DNA of 60,600 bases from an uncultured Lachnospiraceae bacterium (GTDB taxonomy: Bacteria > Bacillota > Clostridia > Lachnospirales > Lachnospiraceae): assembly GCA_947591245.1 (NCBI GenBank), contig CANQCY010000010.1, forward strand, positions 1 through 60,600. The letters run 5' to 3'. Both the position numbers and the translations under genes were made by a program. Below, piece after piece: positions 35,294 through 43,788 of the stretch (within the stretch, counting starts at the first letter, position 1; every line of letters begins with the position of its first letter). The notes under the pieces were generated by a model. The model saw nothing but the letters and a program-made list of their open reading frames with translations, searched no databases and had not been told where the DNA came from.

Positions 35294-36385
35294 TTATTCA
35301 AGAAAATTTTCCCGCATAATCGTGCCGCCGCCCATCACAACATCCCCATCATAAAATACTACCGCCTGCCCCGGCGTCACGGCCCGCTGCGGGCGATCGA
35401 AAACGACCTCTGCCGTATCATGGTTCAGCATCCGCACCACGCAGTCATCCCCGCGGTGGTTATAGCGGATTTTCGCAACCGCGCGCACCTCTCCGTCAAA
35501 CTCCGGTACAGACATGAAATTCAAATGGTCTGCACGCAGCGTCCTCTGAAATACATCTTCACCTTCCCCGATCACCACTTCCCGCGTCTCGGGGCGGATT
35601 TCCGTCACAAAAACCGGATGCCCCATCGCCAGGCCGAGGCCCTTTCTCTGCCCGATTGTGTAATGGGTGATTCCTTTGTGAACGCCGAGCACATTTCCAT
35701 ATACATCTACAAAGTTTCCCGGCTCATCCTTCACTCCGGTTTCCCGCTCAATAAACGATGCGTAGCCGCCGTCCGGCACAAAGCAGATCTCCATGCTGTC
35801 CGATTTATGCGCAACCAGGAGTCCGGCTTCTTCCGCCCGCTTTCGCACAGCTTCCTTTTCATATTCGCCCACCGGCATTATCGTACGCGACAGCTGTTCC
35901 TGCGTCAGGCGGTAAAGGGCATATGTCTGATCCTTCGCCGCTGTGACAGACTTTTGCAGCGCATATCTTCCGTTCGGCCGACGGATAACCCGGGCATAAT
36001 GCCCCGTGGCAATGAAGTCTGCTCCAAGCTCCATGCTCCGCCTGAGCAGGGCTTCCCACTTTACGTAGCGGTTGCAGGCAATGCATGGGTTTGGCGTGCG
36101 CCCGTTCCTGTATTCCTCCGCAAAATAATCAATCACATGCGTCTGAAATTCTTCGGAAAAATCCATAACAAAATGACGGATACCAAGCTGTTCGGCAACG
36201 CGGCGTGCTTCTTCCGCCGCCGTCAGCCCGCAGCATCCGTCATTTTCCTTCTGAATGCGGGAAGCCCCTTCCTGCCAGAGCTGCATCGTGACGCCCGCCA
36301 CCTCGTATCCCTGTTCTAACAGAAGACAGGCTGCCACCGATGAATCAACGCCTCCGGACATACCTACGACAACCCTCTGAGACAT
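35294..36385 (-). CDS. mnmA: tRNA-specific 2-thiouridylase MnmA
   Basis: A 363-residue enzyme that makes 2-thiouridine at the wobble position of Lys, Glu and Gln tRNAs. N-terminal PP-loop GMSGGVDSS, the catalytic Cys in NPCIACNRYVKW, a second Cys in SMEICFVPDG, and the central GITHYTIGQRKGLG. The ATG at 36385 has GGAGG 6 nt upstream; the ATG at 36406 does not. It is 20 nt after gpmI. Confidence 0.96.
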   Translation of the reverse strand: MSQRVVVGMSGGVDSSVAACLLLEQGYEVAGVTMQLWQEGASRIQKENDGCCGLTAAEEARRVAEQLGIRHFVMDFSEEFQTHVIDYFAEEYRNGRTPNPCIACNRYVKWEALLRRSMELGADFIATGHYARVIRRPNGRYALQKSVTAAKDQTYALYRLTQEQLSRTIMPVGEYEKEAVRKRAEEAGLLVAHKSDSMEICFVPDGGYASFIERETGVKDEPGNFVDVYGNVLGVHKGITHYTIGQRKGLGLAMGHPVFVTEIRPETREVVIGEGEDVFQRTLRADHLNFMSVPEFDGEVRAVAKIRYNHRGDDCVVRMLNHDTAEVVFDRPQRAVTPGQAVVFYDGDVVMGGGTIMRENFLE

Positions 36386-36405
36386 GTTTTTCCTCCATTC
36401 TGACA

Positions 36406-37956
36406 TTAAGAAGTTGTCTTAACCAAAAGTGATTTTCCGGTCATCTCCGCCGGCTGCTCCATTCCCATCATCTCAATGAGAGTCGGCGCTATATCAGCCA
36501 GACAGCCGCCCTCGCGGAGCGTATAGCCGTCGTCATAATTCACAAGTATAAACGGCACCGGATTGGTCGTATGTGCAGTAAACGGCTCGTTCGTTTCATA
36601 GTCGATCAACTGCTCCGCATTTCCGTGGTCAGCGCAAATAAACATCTGGCCATTTACTTCCCGAATCACATCCACTACTTTCCCTACGCATTCGTCAACC
36701 GCTTCAATCGCTTTGATTGCCGCCGCTTCCACCCCGGTATGGCCGACCATATCCGGATTGGCAAAATTAACAATAATCACATCATACCGATCTGATTGAA
36801 TCGCTTCTACCAGTCCGTCACACACCTTATATGCACTCATCTCCGGCTGCAGATCGTACGTCGCCACTTTCGGAGAATTGACCAGAATCCTGTCCTCGCC
36901 CTCATTCGGCTCTTCTACGCCGCCATTAAAGAAAAATGTAACATGGGCGTATTTTTCCGTTTCCGCAGTACGAAGCTGTTTCAGGCCGTTTTTTGCCAAA
37001 AATTCTCCGAACGTATTTTTGATTTCCACCTTATGAAACGCTACAATCTTATTCGGAATCGTCACGTCATATTCCGTAAACGCCACAAATGTCAGAGGGA
37101 AAAAGCCCTTCGCCCTCTCAAATCCCTCGAATTTATCATCGCAAAACGCTCTTGTGATCTCCCTCGCGCGGTCCGGGCGGAAATTGTAGAAAATAACCGA
37201 GTCGTTTTCCTTCACTGTTGCAACCGGTTTCCCATCCTCCACGATCACTGTCGGGAGAACAAATTCATCTGTTTCATCCTTATCATATGACTGCTGTACG
37301 GCGCATATGCCGCATTCCGCCGTCTCGCCCTGTCCGAGAACCAGCGCCTCGTACGCTTTTTGGACACGATCCCACCGGTTGTCACGGTCCATCACATAAT
37401 AGCGCCCCATCACAGTCGCCACTCGCCCTACGCCGATTTCCTCCATCTTATCCATCGCTTCTTTTACGAAATCTTTGCCGGAAGAAGGCGGCGTATCGCG
37501 GCCATCCAAAAAGGCGTGGAGATATACATTTTCGATTCCGTTTCTCTTCGCAAGCTCCAGCAGCGCATACATGTGCGTGTTGTGGCTGTGTACGCCGCCA
37601 TCCGACAATAAGCCGAATAAATGCAGATCCGATCCGTTTTTCCTGCAGTTTTCAATTGCTTTTAAAAGAGCTTCGTTTTCAAAAAATACGCCGTCCTCGA
37701 TTTCCTTCGTGATCCGCGTAAGTTCCTGATATACAATACGCCCGGCGCCCATATTCAAATGTCCGACCTCCGAATTTCCCATCTGGCCTTCCGGAAGACC
37801 AACAGCCATACCGCTGGCGTTTCCTTTTACAAACGGACATTCCGCCATCAATTTGTCCATCACCGGCGTTTTTCCTTGCGCGACCGCATTTCCCCCTGTT
37901 TTCTCATTTAATCCATAGCCATCCAAAATCATTAATACTGTTGGTCTCTTACTCAT
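36406..37956 (-). CDS. gpmI: 2,3-bisphosphoglycerate-independent phosphoglycerate mutase
   Basis: A 516-residue Mn-dependent glycolytic enzyme interconverting 3- and 2-phosphoglycerate. Marks: LMILDGYGLN at the N-terminus, phosphorylated Ser in QMGNSEVGHLN, HAFLDGRDTPP, RPDRAREI, NPDMVGHTG and the second metal site ADHGNAEQ. Full length. It usually sits with other glycolytic genes; here it precedes mnmA and follows a lytic transglycosylase gene. Confidence 0.97.
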   Translation of the reverse strand: MSKRPTVLMILDGYGLNEKTGGNAVAQGKTPVMDKLMAECPFVKGNASGMAVGLPEGQMGNSEVGHLNMGAGRIVYQELTRITKEIEDGVFFENEALLKAIENCRKNGSDLHLFGLLSDGGVHSHNTHMYALLELAKRNGIENVYLHAFLDGRDTPPSSGKDFVKEAMDKMEEIGVGRVATVMGRYYVMDRDNRWDRVQKAYEALVLGQGETAECGICAVQQSYDKDETDEFVLPTVIVEDGKPVATVKENDSVIFYNFRPDRAREITRAFCDDKFEGFERAKGFFPLTFVAFTEYDVTIPNKIVAFHKVEIKNTFGEFLAKNGLKQLRTAETEKYAHVTFFFNGGVEEPNEGEDRILVNSPKVATYDLQPEMSAYKVCDGLVEAIQSDRYDVIIVNFANPDMVGHTGVEAAAIKAIEAVDECVGKVVDVIREVNGQMFICADHGNAEQLIDYETNEPFTAHTTNPVPFILVNYDDGYTLREGGCLADIAPTLIEMMGMEQPAEMTGKSLLVKTTS

Positions 37957-37987
37957 CGCTTTTATTCTCCTTTATCATATTAAAGCC

Positions 37988-38016
37988 GCCCGGGTCAAAA
38001 GGCATTCCGCCTGGGC
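37988..38016 (-). terminator. Possible weak terminator after the lytic transglycosylase gene
   Basis: 7-bp arms GCCCGGG (37988-37994) and CCTGGGC (38010-38016) with one G-U pair; only three Ts follow on the minus strand. Read-through into gpmI is likely. Confidence 0.35.
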
Positions 38017-38021
38017 AGATA

Positions 38022-38909
38022 TCATCCGACGCCCAAATTGCCAAGCTCCAGATATCTCAAATACGCTCCGTAGGTCATGGTCACCGCCTGCTCTCCGCTG
38101 CCAACGACCGCCATGCTTCGGTTCAGCTCTTCCTCCGTCGCCGGAACTGCGCCGGGTATCTGATTGGATATCCCCGCCGTCCCCGCAGCCGAACTTCCTT
38201 CCGCACTCTGGCTCTTCGTGACGTCGCCGCTCAATTTATTCGGCGTTACCGTCACGGTCTTATCCGGAACCTTTACCCCATCTTCCATATAAGAGGCAAT
38301 TTTTTTCACATAATTTTGGGTTTCCTTAAACGGCGGAACCCCGCCATAATACTTTACCCTTCCGCTGCCGGCATTATACGCTGCCGCCGCCAGCGTCGTG
38401 TCCCCGTCAAATTTTTTCAGGTGCGCCGCCAGCAGTTTGGCTGCCCCCATAATATTCTGCTCCGCATCAAACACGTCTGAAATGCCGAGCTCTTTTGCCT
38501 CTTCCGGCATAATCTGCATAATCCCTTTCGCGCCAGCCGACGAAACGCATTTCGTATCGAAATCCGACTCCGCCTTCGCTACCGCCGCGAGATATTGATA
38601 CGATACGCCGTATTTTTCCGAAGCCCTCTTAAAAATATCGTCCAGCGTCGTCGTCAGAGTTCCATCTGAAGAAAGCTTTCCCGTCGTTCCGTTTGTTACG
38701 CTTGACGAAAAATTCGTCTGTCCAGACGGCGCTACCGTCTTTCCGGATGGCGCCGCTGCAGCATCTGATAAATGCGCCTCTCGTTTCTTTTCCTGCATTA
38801 ATATGGCAGAAAACGGCGTGATCGTCGTTTCCGCCTGTTGATTTTTCCGATCTGTATGATAACTTTCTGCATACGGCTCTGCAGAAACATGATTCACCGT
38901 AAGCGACAA
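38022..38909 (-). CDS. Lytic transglycosylase (SLT domain) without a signal peptide
   Basis: A 295-residue protein. The N-terminal 120 residues are polar and low in complexity (Ser/Thr/Ala/Gln); the C-terminal half is a Slt70-type domain with catalytic Glu in AVAKAESDFD, then SSAGAKGIMQIMPEEAKELG and AAYNAGSGRVKYYGG. It cleaves peptidoglycan glycan strands. Start: a TTG at 38909, 8 nt after a perfect AGGAGGTGA; longer ATG starts fall at or before the predicted transcription start. With this start there is no signal peptide or membrane anchor, so how it reaches the wall is unclear. It has its own promoter. Confidence 0.8.
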   Translation of the reverse strand: MSLTVNHVSAEPYAESYHTDRKNQQAETTITPFSAILMQEKKREAHLSDAAAAPSGKTVAPSGQTNFSSSVTNGTTGKLSSDGTLTTTLDDIFKRASEKYGVSYQYLAAVAKAESDFDTKCVSSAGAKGIMQIMPEEAKELGISDVFDAEQNIMGAAKLLAAHLKKFDGDTTLAAAAYNAGSGRVKYYGGVPPFKETQNYVKKIASYMEDGVKVPDKTVTVTPNKLSGDVTKSQSAEGSSAAGTAGISNQIPGAVPATEEELNRSMAVVGSGEQAVTMTYGAYLRYLELGNLGVG

Positions 38910-38977
38910 GCCGGTCACCTCCTGAAAATTTCCAAGCATAAACGGACAGCGCTGCTGCCGCAATACTTCCATTTGAA

Positions 38978-39006
38978 AGTATACTAAATTATTGTCAAAT
39001 TTGCAA
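38978..39006 (-). promoter_or_regulatory. Promoter of the lytic transglycosylase gene
   Basis: Minus-strand TTGCAA (39001-39006) and TATACT (38978-38983) with a 17-bp spacer. The predicted start near 38971 supports the TTG start codon at 38909. Confidence 0.6.
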
Positions 39007-39016
39007 ATACTTTTAT

Positions 39017-40240
39017 TTATTTTTGCCGGTAATTCACGAGAAATTCTTTCAGCTTCTGCGTACACCGGCTCAGCGTTTCCACATCCGGAAGATAGACGAT
39101 ACGGAAATGATCCGGCTCCGGCCAGTTAAAACCTCTCCCATGGACGAGCAGGACATGCTTTTCCCGAAGAAAATCAAGAACAAACTGCTCATCATCATGA
39201 ACATGAAATTTCCCGACGTCGATTTTGGGAAAAATATAGAATGCCGCTTCCGGCTTCACCGCGGTCACTCCGTCAATATGTTCGATCGCATCGCAAATGC
39301 ATTTTCTCTGCTCAAAAATCCTCCCGCCCGGCAGCAGGAGCGGATCTACCTCCGACCGGTTATCCAACGCCGGCGCAATCAGGTACTGCGCCGGCACATT
39401 GGCGCAAAGGCGCATGGACGAGAGCATATTGATTCCCTCGATATAACCAGCCGCCCTGTCCGACGCCCCGCTGAGTATCATCCATCCGCAGCGGAATCCG
39501 GCGATCCGGTGCGACTTGGAAAGGCCGTTAAATGTCACACAGCACACGTCGGGAGCAAGCGACGCCGTCGAAACATGCACTTTTCCGTCCAACACCATGC
39601 GGTCGTAAATCTCGTCGGAAAACAAAATCAGATCATACTTCCTCGCAAGCCGTACGATTTTTTCCAATATTTCTTTCGGATACAGCGCTCCCGTCGGATT
39701 GTTGGGATTGATCACGACGATGCCTTTCGTCCGATCCGTGATCCTGCGTTCCATGTCGGCGATATCGGGATACCAGCCGGAACTCTCGTCGCATATATAA
39801 TGTACGGGATTTCCGCCCGCCAGCTTCGCCGCCGCCGTCCAAAGCGGATAATCCGGCGATGGAATCAATATCTCATCGCCGTTATTTAACAGCCCCTGCA
39901 TGGCGATGGAAATCAGTTCGCTGACGCCGTTTCCCAGATAAATCAAATCTTCACTTATATTTTCCAGCCCTTTCTGCCGGTGATACTTCAAAATCGCCTG
40001 ACGCGCCTCAGGTATTCCTTTGGAATCGCTATATCCCTGACTCAAAGGATCTTTGAGCGCCGCTTCAAACGATTCCATAATCACCCGCGGCGCCCTGAAA
40101 CCAAACGGCGCGGGATTCCCGATATTTAACTGGAGCACTTCGACTCCCCGCCTCTTCATCTCATTTGCTTCATCCAGCACGGGGCCTCTCACATCATAGC
40201 ACACCCCATGAAGTTTATCTGATTTTTCAAATGTTCTCAT
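39017..40240 (-). CDS. PLP aminotransferase, alanine transaminase (AlaA)-like
   Basis: A 407-residue class I/II aminotransferase. Visible: GNPAPFGFRAP near the N-terminus, GNGVSELI, PSPDYPLW, VINPNNPTGALY, the aspartate of SDEIYDRM and the PLP-binding Lys in NGLSKSHRIAGFRCGW. The overall pattern resembles E. coli AlaA/AlaC, which make alanine from pyruvate and glutamate; other amino acids are possible. The ATG at 40240 follows GGAGG by 9 nt and overlaps the end of the CPBP protease gene by 14 nt, so the two are translationally coupled. Confidence 0.88.
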   Translation of the reverse strand: MRTFEKSDKLHGVCYDVRGPVLDEANEMKRRGVEVLQLNIGNPAPFGFRAPRVIMESFEAALKDPLSQGYSDSKGIPEARQAILKYHRQKGLENISEDLIYLGNGVSELISIAMQGLLNNGDEILIPSPDYPLWTAAAKLAGGNPVHYICDESSGWYPDIADMERRITDRTKGIVVINPNNPTGALYPKEILEKIVRLARKYDLILFSDEIYDRMVLDGKVHVSTASLAPDVCCVTFNGLSKSHRIAGFRCGWMILSGASDRAAGYIEGINMLSSMRLCANVPAQYLIAPALDNRSEVDPLLLPGGRIFEQRKCICDAIEHIDGVTAVKPEAAFYIFPKIDVGKFHVHDDEQFVLDFLREKHVLLVHGRGFNWPEPDHFRIVYLPDVETLSRCTQKLKEFLVNYRQK

Positions 40241-41162
40241 CTTCCTCTTCCTCCATATTGCCCAGCTGAACCCATCCCATTTTCTCAATCTCCGCCGGCT
40301 GTATCTCAGGTTCGATCTGCCGTTTCGGAAAAAATCTTGAATAACTCCGTATCAAAAATACCACTGCGACGATGGAACCCGCTTCCATCAGCAAAAAGAC
40401 CGCGCCCAACACAAATTCCGGAACCAAGCCGGATTTATTGAACGCATCGAGCGCATAGCTTGACAAATTAAACATCAGGTGAAGCAGATAACATCCGAGC
40501 AGCGAATTTGTCCTCTCATACGTATATGCAAGCAGTATGCCGAACATTGCGGCATATACGCCCTGAACAACATTCATATGGTATATGCCGAACCATGCAG
40601 CCGATACAATCGCAGACACCCAAAACGAAAATCCCTTCCTCATCGTGCGGAATACCATGCCGCGGAAAATAAGCTCCTCCGCCAATGGCGACCAGATTCC
40701 TACGATAAACAGCATTGCCCATGCCGGCAGAACATTAATGTCCAGCGTCTCCGCCAATTCCACATATTCCTGGAATTTCGTCGGAAAGCCGACAGAAAAA
40801 ACAATCATAATTATATCGCACAAAAACTGGCCGCACAGCGCCAATCCTAATGTAAGCAGGAGATTCTTTGCCGACAGGATCCGGCGGTACGGCGCGGGCG
40901 AGACGTCGCGCCTCGTGCGGATAAAATAGTACCACAGTCCAAATCCCGCAATATAAATCAAATTAACAAGCGCCACCAAAATGAGATTGTACTTGCTGCC
41001 GGTAAACGCTTCTTGAATTTGTTTATAAGTCTCCCTGTCCGCTCCCGTCATAAGCTGAAATATCCCCATCTGCACTGCCAGTATGATGCCGAGCGCCAGC
41101 TGCATGGCGAGCGCAATGCCAAGGTACATTATAGCGCATCCTATTGATTTAAGTCTTTTCAT
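40227..41162 (-). CDS. CPBP-family intramembrane metalloprotease
   Basis: A 311-residue membrane protein with about eight hydrophobic segments. It has the three CPBP/CAAX-protease motifs: LAEELIFRGMVF (EExxxR), FGIYHMN and HLMFN. Related proteins cleave prenylated or bacteriocin-type peptides or act in immunity; the substrate here is unknown. It has a promoter with a perfect -10 box and is coupled to the aminotransferase gene downstream. Confidence 0.88.
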   Translation of the reverse strand: MKRLKSIGCAIMYLGIALAMQLALGIILAVQMGIFQLMTGADRETYKQIQEAFTGSKYNLILVALVNLIYIAGFGLWYYFIRTRRDVSPAPYRRILSAKNLLLTLGLALCGQFLCDIIMIVFSVGFPTKFQEYVELAETLDINVLPAWAMLFIVGIWSPLAEELIFRGMVFRTMRKGFSFWVSAIVSAAWFGIYHMNVVQGVYAAMFGILLAYTYERTNSLLGCYLLHLMFNLSSYALDAFNKSGLVPEFVLGAVFLLMEAGSIVAVVFLIRSYSRFFPKRQIEPEIQPAEIEKMGWVQLGNMEEEEDENI

Positions 41163-41214
41163 ATTTCCTATAATCCTTTTTCAGCGCATCGCGCCGTTTA
41201 TTTTCTGTCTGTTC

Positions 41215-41243
41215 ATTATAACACTTTTTTTAGAATCAGGCAA
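41215..41243 (-). promoter_or_regulatory. Promoter of the CPBP protease-aminotransferase unit
   Basis: Minus-strand TTGCCT (41238-41243) and perfect TATAAT (41215-41220) with a 17-bp spacer. Confidence 0.6.
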
Positions 41244-41308
41244 TAGAGGCCGCGCATTTGGAATCATAGAAAATAAATCCGCACCGCTATCCGGCAACAC
41301 ACTCTTTG

Positions 41309-41337
41309 TTGACTTCCCATTGTGAAAATGGTACTAT
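41309..41337 (+). promoter_or_regulatory. Promoter of argH
   Basis: TTGACT (41309-41314) and TACTAT (41332-41337) with a 17-bp spacer, about 60 nt before the start codon. No ARG-box-like palindrome is obvious between them. Confidence 0.55.
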
Positions 41338-41396
41338 GAAAATATCAAAATTTAACATTGCGTCATACAGCTGCGCAGAAATGGAGGAGCACCGCT

Positions 41397-42773
41397 ATGA
41401 AATTGTGGGGAGGACGTTTTACAAAGGAAACCGATCAACTGGTACACAACTTTAACGCTTCGATTTCATTTGATCAGAAATTTTACAAACAGGATATTCT
41501 CGGAAGCATCGCACACGTAACCATGTTGGAAAAACAGGGTATTTTGGAACAGGCAGAAAAGGAAACAATCATCGAGGGCTTGAAAAGCATTCTCACAGAT
41601 ATTGAAAGCGGCGCTCTTGAAATCACTGCCGAACACGAAGACATCCACAGCTTTGTAGAGGCAAACCTGATCAGCAGAATCGGAGAACCGGGAAAGAAGC
41701 TTCACACAGGAAGAAGCCGAAACGATCAGGTGGCTCTGGACATGAAACTTTATACGCGGGATGAGATCGTGACCCTGAACGATCTTCTGAAAGAGCTTCT
41801 CATAACAATACACGGCATCATGAAAGCGAATACGGAAACTTTCATGCCGGGCTTTACCCATCTGCAAAAAGCCCAGCCGGTCACGCTTGCCCACCATTTC
41901 GGCGCATACTTTGAGATGTTCCGCCGCGACCGCAGTCGCCTGCGCGACATCTATGACCGCATGAATTACTGTCCGCTCGGCGCAGGAGCGCTGGCGGGAA
42001 CCACCTACCCGCTCGACCGGAACAAGACCTCCGCTCTTCTGAATTTTGATGGGCCGACGCTAAACAGCATGGATTCCGTATCCGACCGGGATTACCTGAT
42101 CGAGCTTTTGAGCGCCCTCTCTACGATCATGATGCACTTAAGCCGTTTTTGCGAGGAAATCATCGTCTGGAATTCCAACGAATACCAATTTGTGGAAATT
42201 GACGATTCTTACTCGACCGGCAGCAGTATTATGCCGCAGAAAAAGAATCCGGATATTGCAGAGCTTGTGCGGGGCAAGACGGGACGCGTGTACGGCGCGC
42301 TCATCTCGATCCTGACGACGATGAAAGGACTCCCCCTCGCCTACAACAAGGATATGCAGGAAGACAAGGAACTGACCTTTGACGCAATTGACACGGTAAA
42401 GGGGTGCATTTCCCTCTTTACCGGCATGATATCCACCATGAAATTTAATGCGGGCCGCATGGAGGCAAGCGCCAGGAACGGCTTCACCAATGCGACGGAC
42501 GCCGCCGACTATCTCGTAAAACACGGCATACCGTTCCGCGACGCCCACGGCATCATCGGACAACTCGTCCTCTTGTGTATCGGCAAAAATATATCGCTGG
42601 ACGAACTTCCATTGGACGAATACAAAAAAATATCCCCCGTATTTGAAGAGGATATCTATGATGCCATCTCCATGAAAACGTGCGTCGAAAAAAGAAATAC
42701 GATCGGCGCTCCGGGTGGGGATGCCATGAAGCAGGTCATCGCCATCAATGAAAAATATTTGCTGGAAAGCTGA
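41397..42773 (+). CDS. argH: Argininosuccinate lyase
   Basis: A 458-residue member of the fumarase/aspartase superfamily. It splits argininosuccinate to arginine and fumarate, the last step of arginine synthesis. Marks: KLWGGRF at the start, HTGRSRNDQVA, GFTHLQKAQPVTLAHH and the signature GSSIMPQKKNPD. The ATG at 41397 has GGAGG before it. It is alone, without argG, and on the strand opposite to its neighbours. Confidence 0.97.
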   Translation: MKLWGGRFTKETDQLVHNFNASISFDQKFYKQDILGSIAHVTMLEKQGILEQAEKETIIEGLKSILTDIESGALEITAEHEDIHSFVEANLISRIGEPGKKLHTGRSRNDQVALDMKLYTRDEIVTLNDLLKELLITIHGIMKANTETFMPGFTHLQKAQPVTLAHHFGAYFEMFRRDRSRLRDIYDRMNYCPLGAGALAGTTYPLDRNKTSALLNFDGPTLNSMDSVSDRDYLIELLSALSTIMMHLSRFCEEIIVWNSNEYQFVEIDDSYSTGSSIMPQKKNPDIAELVRGKTGRVYGALISILTTMKGLPLAYNKDMQEDKELTFDAIDTVKGCISLFTGMISTMKFNAGRMEASARNGFTNATDAADYLVKHGIPFRDAHGIIGQLVLLCIGKNISLDELPLDEYKKISPVFEEDIYDAISMKTCVEKRNTIGAPGGDAMKQVIAINEKYLLES

Positions 42774-42780
42774 AATCAAA

Positions 42781-42822
42781 TCCTCCCGCTGGCGCGCAGC
42801 GAACTGCATGCCGGCGGGAGGA
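42781..42822. terminator. Bidirectional terminator between argH and the CE4 deacetylase gene
   Basis: Arms 42781-42793 and 42810-42822 pair over about 12 bp (TCCTCCCGC/GCGGGAGGA plus GGC/GCC) and are followed by TTTT on plus. It starts 8 nt after the argH stop and lies just past the end of the convergent gene. Confidence 0.75.
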
Positions 42823-42835
42823 TTTTCCTTTCCCC

Positions 42836-43714
42836 TTATTTTTTCCCATCGCAGTAAGCTTTTCCCGCTTCAAGCTTCTTTCCGTTTCTCTCTGCCAGTT
42901 CGCTCACCGTCAGGACGTCATACCCTTGCTTCGCAAGCCACGGCACTACCAGCTTAACCGCCTCCGCCGTCTCTTCATGAATGTCATGCATCAGTATGAT
43001 GTCCCCATCCTTGACTTCTTTCTTTACCTTTCTGAACACCTTTTTCGCATTCCTGTATTTCCAGTCCAGCGTATCCAAGCTCCAAAGAATCATAGGCTTT
43101 TTCAGCTTCTTGCGCATCGTATTGCTGATCTCCCCCCACGGCGGACGAAGCAGCTTGATTTTATAACCGTTCGCCAGCTTCTTCACGATCTGATCCGTCT
43201 TGCCGACCTGACTTTTCACACTGGACCATTTCATCTGACTGAGCTGAGGGTGATTCCACGAATGGCTGCCGATTTCGCACCCTGCCGCCAGCTCCATCTG
43301 TAATATATCTCCATCCACTCTTGCCCTGTCTCCCAGCACGAAAAAAGTAGCATGCGCCCCGTATTTTTTCAGCTCATCCAAGATCGTTCCGGTATTGGCG
43401 CGAGACGGCCCGTCGTCAAACGTGAGCGCCACCGCCTTGCTTTTCGGCGCCGGCGCAGGCGCTGATACCGGCGCCACCCCTTCCTCCACGGTTCCCGTCG
43501 AAACAGCTGCCTGCGAGACAGACGCGGGAATACCGGCGTCAGCTTGACCACCCGTCCCTCCCTCTTTTCCATTCATTACCACAGAATATATCTTTGCTAT
43601 AGAAAGAGACAGAACAAGCAATACAGCCGCCCCCAACGCTATACCTGTCACTATTTTCCGCCTTTGTGCATTTCCGCGCCGGATTTTCCTCTGTAAATAC
43701 TCGAATCTGCTCAT
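42836..43714 (-). CDS. Membrane-anchored CE4 polysaccharide deacetylase
   Basis: A 292-residue protein. A basic N-terminus (RKIRRGNAQRRK) and one TM (about 21-45) anchor it outside the cell, a Pro/Ala-rich linker follows, then the NodB domain. The motifs are complete: TFDDGPS (Asp101 metal/base), HSWNHP (His151, His155), RPPWGE, WSLDTLDW and ILMHDIH. It removes acetyl groups from peptidoglycan GlcNAc or another exported polysaccharide. It lies 74 nt downstream of the ABC operon with no terminator seen between, so read-through from that operon is likely. Confidence 0.92.
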   Translation of the reverse strand: MSRFEYLQRKIRRGNAQRRKIVTGIALGAAVLLVLSLSIAKIYSVVMNGKEGGTGGQADAGIPASVSQAAVSTGTVEEGVAPVSAPAPAPKSKAVALTFDDGPSRANTGTILDELKKYGAHATFFVLGDRARVDGDILQMELAAGCEIGSHSWNHPQLSQMKWSSVKSQVGKTDQIVKKLANGYKIKLLRPPWGEISNTMRKKLKKPMILWSLDTLDWKYRNAKKVFRKVKKEVKDGDIILMHDIHEETAEAVKLVVPWLAKQGYDVLTVSELAERNGKKLEAGKAYCDGKK

Positions 43715-43788
43715 AATATCCTCTCATTCCCAGCTCATTTGATTCGATAACCCGAATCCGCATTTATTGTAACAGCTCAATTGTACCA

